Source: UJ101 sp047975265 (lineage in GTDB: Bacteria; Bacteroidota; Bacteroidia; Flavobacteriales; UJ101). From it: 20,097 nucleotides of DNA. Below the pieces are notes generated by a model. It was not told the origin of the DNA and did not search any database. It was given only the letters and a program-made list of their open reading frames with translations. The DNA is taken from contig JBKEDE010000053.1 of NCBI GenBank assembly GCA_047975265.1, positions 1 to 20,097 of the forward strand. The letters run 5' to 3'. Made by a program: the position numbers and the translations under genes. Below, in pieces: positions 16,480 to 20,097 of the stretch (position 1 is the first letter of the stretch; the number at the start of each line of letters is the position of its first letter).

Positions 16480-17169
16480 TTAAACTGTCTTCGCATCAAC
16501 AGCTATTCCAGGTCCCATAGTTGAAGACAGATAAACACTCTTCATGTAAATTCCTTTTGCAACCGTTGGCTTTAACTTGTTTAATGTTTGGATTAATTCT
16601 GCAACATTTTCTTTGATTTGTTGTGAAGTAAACGAAACTTTACCAATTGCAGCATGTACAATTCCGTAACGATCTACTTTAAAATCAATCTTACCTGACT
16701 TAACGTCTTTTACTGCTTTACCTATTTCCATAGTTACCGTGCCTGCTTTAGGGTTCGGCATCAATCCTCTTGGTCCTAAAACACGACCTAAAGGACCTAA
16801 TTTCCCCATAACACTAGGCATTGTTACAATTACATCAATATCAGTCCATCCTTCCTTAATTTTTGTCAAAAATTCATCTAAACCGATATAATCTGCTCCG
16901 GCTTCCTTCGCTTCATCCTCTTTATCAGGAGTAACCAAGGCTAATACTTTTACATCTTTTCCTGTTCCATGTGGTAACGAAACTACTCCACGAACCATTT
17001 GATTTGCTTTTCTCGGGTCTACCCCTAAACGAACTGCTAAATCAACAGAGGCATCAAACTTGGTAGTTGAAGTTTCTTTTACCAATCCGGCTGCTTCATC
17101 TAAACTGTATTGTTTTGTTTTATCTACTTTTACAAAAGCTTCCTTTTGTTTTTTTGTCAATTTCGCCAT
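16480..17169 (-). CDS. rplA: 50S ribosomal protein L1
   Basis: A 229-residue protein, full length for the family. Signature segments are TTKFDASVDLAVRLGVDPRKANQMVRG near the start and VMGKLGPLGRVLGPRGLMPNPKAGTV in the middle, the strongly conserved 23S rRNA-contacting region. It forms the mobile L1 stalk near the E site and in many bacteria represses its own rplK-rplA message. It begins 19 bases after rplK. Confidence 0.98.
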   Translation of the reverse strand: MAKLTKKQKEAFVKVDKTKQYSLDEAAGLVKETSTTKFDASVDLAVRLGVDPRKANQMVRGVVSLPHGTGKDVKVLALVTPDKEDEAKEAGADYIGLDEFLTKIKEGWTDIDVIVTMPSVMGKLGPLGRVLGPRGLMPNPKAGTVTMEIGKAVKDVKSGKIDFKVDRYGIVHAAIGKVSFTSQQIKENVAELIQTLNKLKPTVAKGIYMKSVYLSSTMGPGIAVDAKTV

Positions 17170-17188
17170 TTTTCTATTCTTTTATGGT

Positions 17189-17626
17189 TTAAAATGGAGC
17201 TTTTCCGGTTACGGTTATTCCCATAGAGCGTGCAGTACCTGCAATCATCTTCATACCAGATTCAACTGTAAAGCAGTTTAAATCGGGCATTTTGTTTTCA
17301 GCAATCTCACGTACTTGATCCCAAGTAACTTTGGCTACTTTTTTACGATTGGGTTCTGGAGAACCTTTTTTAACCTTTGCGGCAGCTAATAACTGAACTG
17401 CTGCAGGAGGTGTTTTGATTATAAACTCGAAAGACTTATCTGTATAAACTGTAATTTCTACAGGCAATAGCTGACCTTGTTTGTCTTGTGTACGACCGTT
17501 AAACTGCTTACAAAACTCCATGATATTAACCCCCGCAGCACCTAATGCCGGTCCTACCGGAGGTGATGGATTTGCAGCTCCGCCACGCACTTGTAGTTTT
17601 ACAATTTTACTTACCTCTTTTGCCAT
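17189..17626 (-). CDS. rplK: 50S ribosomal protein L11
   Basis: A 145-residue protein. The N-terminal domain has the conserved KLQVRGGAANPSPPVGPALG proline-rich segment that contacts factors and thiostrepton-like drugs. The C-terminal RNA-binding domain carries KVTWDQVREIAENKMPDLN and GTARSMGITV. It supports stringent-response RelA activation in the family. It lies 48 bases after nusG in the same run of genes, and the ATG at 17626 is clear. Confidence 0.98.
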   Translation of the reverse strand: MAKEVSKIVKLQVRGGAANPSPPVGPALGAAGVNIMEFCKQFNGRTQDKQGQLLPVEITVYTDKSFEFIIKTPPAAVQLLAAAKVKKGSPEPNRKKVAKVTWDQVREIAENKMPDLNCFTVESGMKMIAGTARSMGITVTGKAPF

Positions 17627-17674
17627 TTTTTAAAATATTAATAATTTATATATAACTGTGGAAGCAGCTCTAAT

Positions 17675-18223
17675 TTATACTTTCTCTACTTCAGAGAAAT
17701 TTAATTCCATAGGAGTCTTTCTACCAAAAATCAAAACGGATACTTTCAATTTTCTCTTTTCTTCATTAATCTCCTCTACCGAACCATTAAATCCGTTAAA
17801 AGGACCTCCTATTACTTTTATGGTTTCACCTATTACGAAAGGAATAACTACCTGATCTATATTCTCAGCCAATTCATCCATTCTACCCAGCAACCTATTC
17901 ACCTCAGATTTTCTCATAGGCAGAGGATCTCCTCCTTTTTTTTCTGACAAAAATCCGATTACATTCGACAGGCTGACAATTGTATGATGCATTTCTCCTT
18001 CGAGTGCAACTTCTAAATATACATAACCCGGAAAATATACTTTTTCTTTGGTTATTTTCTTACCGTTTCGTATTTGCACTACTTTCTCGGTAGGTATTAA
18101 TATCTGTCCTAAATAATCTCCTAATCCTAAACGCTGAACTTCATTCTCAATATAAAGTTTTACTTTGTTTTCTTGTCCACTAATGGTCTTCAAAACATAC
18201 CATTTTTTCTCTATCGCGTTCAT
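17675..18223 (-). CDS. nusG: Transcription termination/antitermination protein NusG
   Basis: 182 residues. The NGN domain starts WYVLKTISGQENKVKLYIENE and contains KVYFPGYVYLE, and contacts RNA polymerase at the beta'-clamp. The C-terminal KOW domain has VIGGPFNGFNGSVEEINEEK (about 135-155) for binding S10 or Rho. It links transcription with translation. It is 15 bases from secE, the standard secE-nusG pair. No insertion domain is seen. Confidence 0.97.
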   Translation of the reverse strand: MNAIEKKWYVLKTISGQENKVKLYIENEVQRLGLGDYLGQILIPTEKVVQIRNGKKITKEKVYFPGYVYLEVALEGEMHHTIVSLSNVIGFLSEKKGGDPLPMRKSEVNRLLGRMDELAENIDQVVIPFVIGETIKVIGGPFNGFNGSVEEINEEKRKLKVSVLIFGRKTPMELNFSEVEKV

Positions 18224-18238
18224 ATAGTTATTAAAAGA

Positions 18239-18427
18239 TTATAATTTGAATAAATTTAAAACTCCCGTATTAATAATCCAATCTGCAAAAGCAGTAACAC
18301 CTGCTACTAACAATGCAAAAACAGCCACCACCAAGGTTGCAGACTGAAGCTCATCCCAATTAGGCCATGTAACCCTATTCATAAATTCATTGTATGAACC
18401 TTTAATGTAATCTACGAATTTACCCAT
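18239..18427 (-). CDS. secE: Preprotein translocase subunit SecE
   Basis: The frame is open up into the tRNA-Trp gene (to 18466), but the ATG at 18427 is the proper start. It gives a 62-residue protein MGKFVDYIKGSYNEFMNRVTW... with a short amphipathic region, the conserved VTWPNWDEL and one membrane segment (about ATLVVAVFALLVAGVTAFA). SecE stabilises SecY in the inner-membrane translocon. The single-spanning form is usual outside the gamma-proteobacteria. Confidence 0.95.
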   Translation of the reverse strand: MGKFVDYIKGSYNEFMNRVTWPNWDELQSATLVVAVFALLVAGVTAFADWIINTGVLNLFKL

Positions 18428-18441
18428 AATACTATTCTTTG

Positions 18442-18514
18442 CACGGGCGGTAGGGATCGAACCCACGACCTTTGGTTTTGGAGACCACTGCTCTACCGGC
18501 TGAGCTACGCCCGT
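18442..18514 (-). tRNA. trnW: tRNA-Trp (anticodon CCA)
   Basis: The minus-strand 73 bases start ACGGGCG and end CGCCCGT with discriminator G. The anticodon loop is CTCCAAA. The T-arm is GTGGG-TTCGATC-CCTAC. The CCA end is not encoded. Position 27-43 of the anticodon stem is G-A, unpaired, while the other four pairs are normal. It lies between tuf and secE, its usual place in the phylum. Confidence 0.97.
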
Positions 18515-18521
18515 ATGGTTT

Positions 18522-18555
18522 AATAAAGGTACTCTCTAAATGGAGTACCTTTATT
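18522..18555 (-). terminator. Perfect 13 bp hairpin between tuf and tRNA-Trp
   Basis: AATAAAGGTACTC and GAGTACCTTTATT form a perfect stem around an 8-base loop, starting 21 bases past the tuf stop. On the minus strand the descending arm ends in CCTTTATTAAA, so a terminator is plausible. It could equally be a processing site that separates tuf mRNA from the tRNA-Trp/secE transcript. Confidence 0.6.
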
Positions 18556-18576
18556 CTTATACTATTCAATTTATCT

Positions 18577-19764
18577 TTACGATATAATTTCAGTAACCTG
18601 ACCAGCTCCAACAGTTCTACCTCCTTCACGGATAGCAAAACGCAAACCTACATTTAACGCAATTGGTTGAATTAACTCAACTTCAATAGTTAAGTTGTCT
18701 CCCGGTAATACCATTTCGCGTCCTTCAGGTAAAATAATTTCTCCCGTTACATCTGTTGTGCGAACATAGAACTGAGGACGATATTTATTATGAAACGGTG
18801 TATGACGTCCACCTTCTTCTTTTTTCAAGATATACACCTCTGCTTTAAATTTACTATGAGGTGTTATAGATCCCGGTACGGCAATTACCATACCTCGTTT
18901 AATATCTGTTTTTTCTACACCTCTCAATAAGATACCTACATTATCTCCTGCTTCACCTCTATCTAAGATTTTACGGAACATTTCAACTCCTGTTACCGTC
19001 GAAGATAATTTTTCAGCTCCCATACCAATAATATCCACAGCATCTCCTGTATTAATTACTCCTGCTTCAATACGACCTGTTGCCACAGTACCACGACCTG
19101 TAATAGAGAATACGTCTTCAATAGGCATCAAGAATGGTTTATCTTGATCTCTTTGAGGCAATTCAATCCACTCATCAACTTGATTCATCAAATTTAATAC
19201 GGTCTCAGTCCATTTAGCTTCACCGTTCAGAGCTCCTAAAGCAGATCCGGTGATTACAGGAGAATTATCTCCGTCATAGTCATAAGAAGACAATAAATCT
19301 CTTACTTCCATTTCTACTAATTCTAATAATTCTTCATCGTCAACCATATCTACTTTGTTCAAGAAAACAACGATACGAGGTACATTTACCTGACGACACA
19401 ACAGTATATGCTCACGTGTTTGAGGCATAGGTCCGTCTGTAGCAGCTACTACTAAAATAGCACCATCCATCTGAGCAGCACCTGTAACCATGTTTTTAAC
19501 ATAATCGGCGTGACCAGGACAATCTACGTGTGCATAATGACGATTAGCTGTTTCATATTCTACGTGAGAAGTATTAATTGTAATACCTCTTTCTTTTTCT
19601 TCAGGGGCGTTATCGATTTGATCAAAATCTTTTGCTTCTGAGTATCCGGCGTCAGCTAATACCTTTGTAATAGCTGCAGTTAATGTAGTTTTACCGTGAT
19701 CAACGTGACCAATAGTCCCGATATTTAAGTGCGGTTTACTACGATCGAAAGTTTCCTTTGCCAT
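18577..19764 (-). CDS. tuf: Elongation factor Tu
   Basis: A 395-residue GTPase with all G motifs: GHVDHGKT (19-26), RGITI (59-63), DCPGH (81-85) and NKVD (136-139). Domains 2 and 3 are complete, ending in AGQVTEIIS. It brings aminoacyl-tRNA to the ribosome. It sits directly after three tRNA genes (Tyr, Gly, Thr) and before tRNA-Trp, so it is probably read from a tRNA promoter outside the window. A clear -7 box was not found in the 70 bases upstream. Confidence 0.99.
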   Translation of the reverse strand: MAKETFDRSKPHLNIGTIGHVDHGKTTLTAAITKVLADAGYSEAKDFDQIDNAPEEKERGITINTSHVEYETANRHYAHVDCPGHADYVKNMVTGAAQMDGAILVVAATDGPMPQTREHILLCRQVNVPRIVVFLNKVDMVDDEELLELVEMEVRDLLSSYDYDGDNSPVITGSALGALNGEAKWTETVLNLMNQVDEWIELPQRDQDKPFLMPIEDVFSITGRGTVATGRIEAGVINTGDAVDIIGMGAEKLSSTVTGVEMFRKILDRGEAGDNVGILLRGVEKTDIKRGMVIAVPGSITPHSKFKAEVYILKKEEGGRHTPFHNKYRPQFYVRTTDVTGEIILPEGREMVLPGDNLTIEVELIQPIALNVGLRFAIREGGRTVGAGQVTEIIS

Positions 19765-19834
19765 GACTATACTTAATTTTCTAAATTGTTATACTTATAT
19801 AATTAATTTAACTTTATACAATAACAAAACGTAG

Positions 19835-19906
<72 letters not shown>

Positions 19907-19945
19907 TAATACAACACCTATGCCTGCCTTTTGTTATAAAATTTG

Positions 19946-20018
19946 ATCGGGAAACGGGACTCGAACCCGCAACATTCAGCTTGGAAGGCTGATGCTCTAC
20001 CAATTGAGCTATTCCCGC
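19946..20018 (-). tRNA. trnG: tRNA-Gly (anticodon TCC)
   Basis: 73 bases on the minus strand: GCGGGAA acceptor, anticodon stem TCAGC/GCTGA with loop CTTCCAA, T-arm GCGGG-TTCGAGT-CCCGT. The 3' strand reads TTCCCGA then T73, so G1 faces A72 and does not pair, where G1-C72 is expected. All other positions are normal, so the identity is safe. Confidence 0.94.
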
Positions 20019-20053
20019 CTTTTATTCAATTTAAAAACATTTAAACTGAATGT

Positions 20054-20097
20054 GGGAGGAGCAGGATTCGAACCTGCGAAGGTAAAAACCAACAGAT
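20054..20097 (-). tRNA. trnY: tRNA-Tyr, 3' part, cut by the window edge
   Basis: Only the 3' part is present: end of the anticodon stem (ATCTG), a long variable arm (GGTTTTTACC), T-arm GCAGG-TTCGAAT-CCTGC, acceptor TCCTCCC and A73. The long variable arm means Tyr, Ser or Leu. The sequence and its place before tRNA-Gly-Thr-tuf favour Tyr, but the anticodon is outside the window. Confidence 0.8.

Noticed and set aside
18432..18638. Open frame spanning the tuf 3' end, the hairpin and tRNA-Trp
   Set aside because: It crosses a tRNA gene and a hairpin and part of EF-Tu in another frame; no protein family is recognisable.

Overview
The window is AT-rich and looks chromosomal, from a Bacteroidota bacterium, most likely class Flavobacteriia. 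Four things support this. The gene order tRNA-Tyr/Gly/Thr–tuf–tRNA-Trp–secE–nusG–rplK–rplA–rplJ–rplL–rpoB–rpoC–DUF3467 is typical of the phylum. The tmRNA tag reads GENNYALAA, the Bacteroidota type. Putative promoters fit the phylum's TAnnTTTG -7 box. Genes mostly lack Shine-Dalgarno sequences, and the RpoB/RpoC sequences are flavobacterial in character. I cannot name the genus.

Right part (about 6.8–20.1 kb, all on the minus strand, so transcribed from right to left): a translation and transcription core. It starts with three tRNA genes (Tyr, cut by the window edge; Gly; Thr), then EF-Tu, tRNA-Trp, the SecE translocon subunit, NusG, ribosomal proteins L11, L1, L10 and L7/L12, the RNA polymerase beta and beta' subunits, and a small conserved protein of unknown function (DUF3467) that ends at a terminator hairpin. 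Three open frames run upstream of the probable true starts: rpoC and rplJ are better started at an internal ATG, and secE at an ATG outside the tRNA-Trp gene. rpoB has no usable ATG and seems to start with TTG. Structured RNA elements lie between tuf and tRNA-Trp, between rplL and rpoB, and between rpoB and rpoC.

Left part (1–6.8 kb): accessory or housekeeping singletons. From the left edge: a PLP-dependent decarboxylase running off the window and broken by a one-base frameshift; an ABC-F ATPase; a saccharopine/alanine dehydrogenase-like oxidoreductase (all minus strand); a plus-strand DUF2490 outer-membrane-type protein, also broken by a one-base frameshift; the tmRNA gene ssrA (minus); and a plus-strand GNAT acetyltransferase. 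A 38-codon open frame with a typical Bacteroidota start context lies between the oxidoreductase and the ABC-F gene and may be the relic of a TonB-receptor gene.

I found no CRISPR array, transposase, integrase, toxin-antitoxin pair or defence system, and nothing that amounts to a new multi-gene system. The most useful points are the two frameshifted genes, the rplL–rpoB leader with two competing stem-loops and a TTG-started rpoB, the linkage of DUF3467 to RNA polymerase, and a tRNA-Gly with an unpaired first acceptor position.
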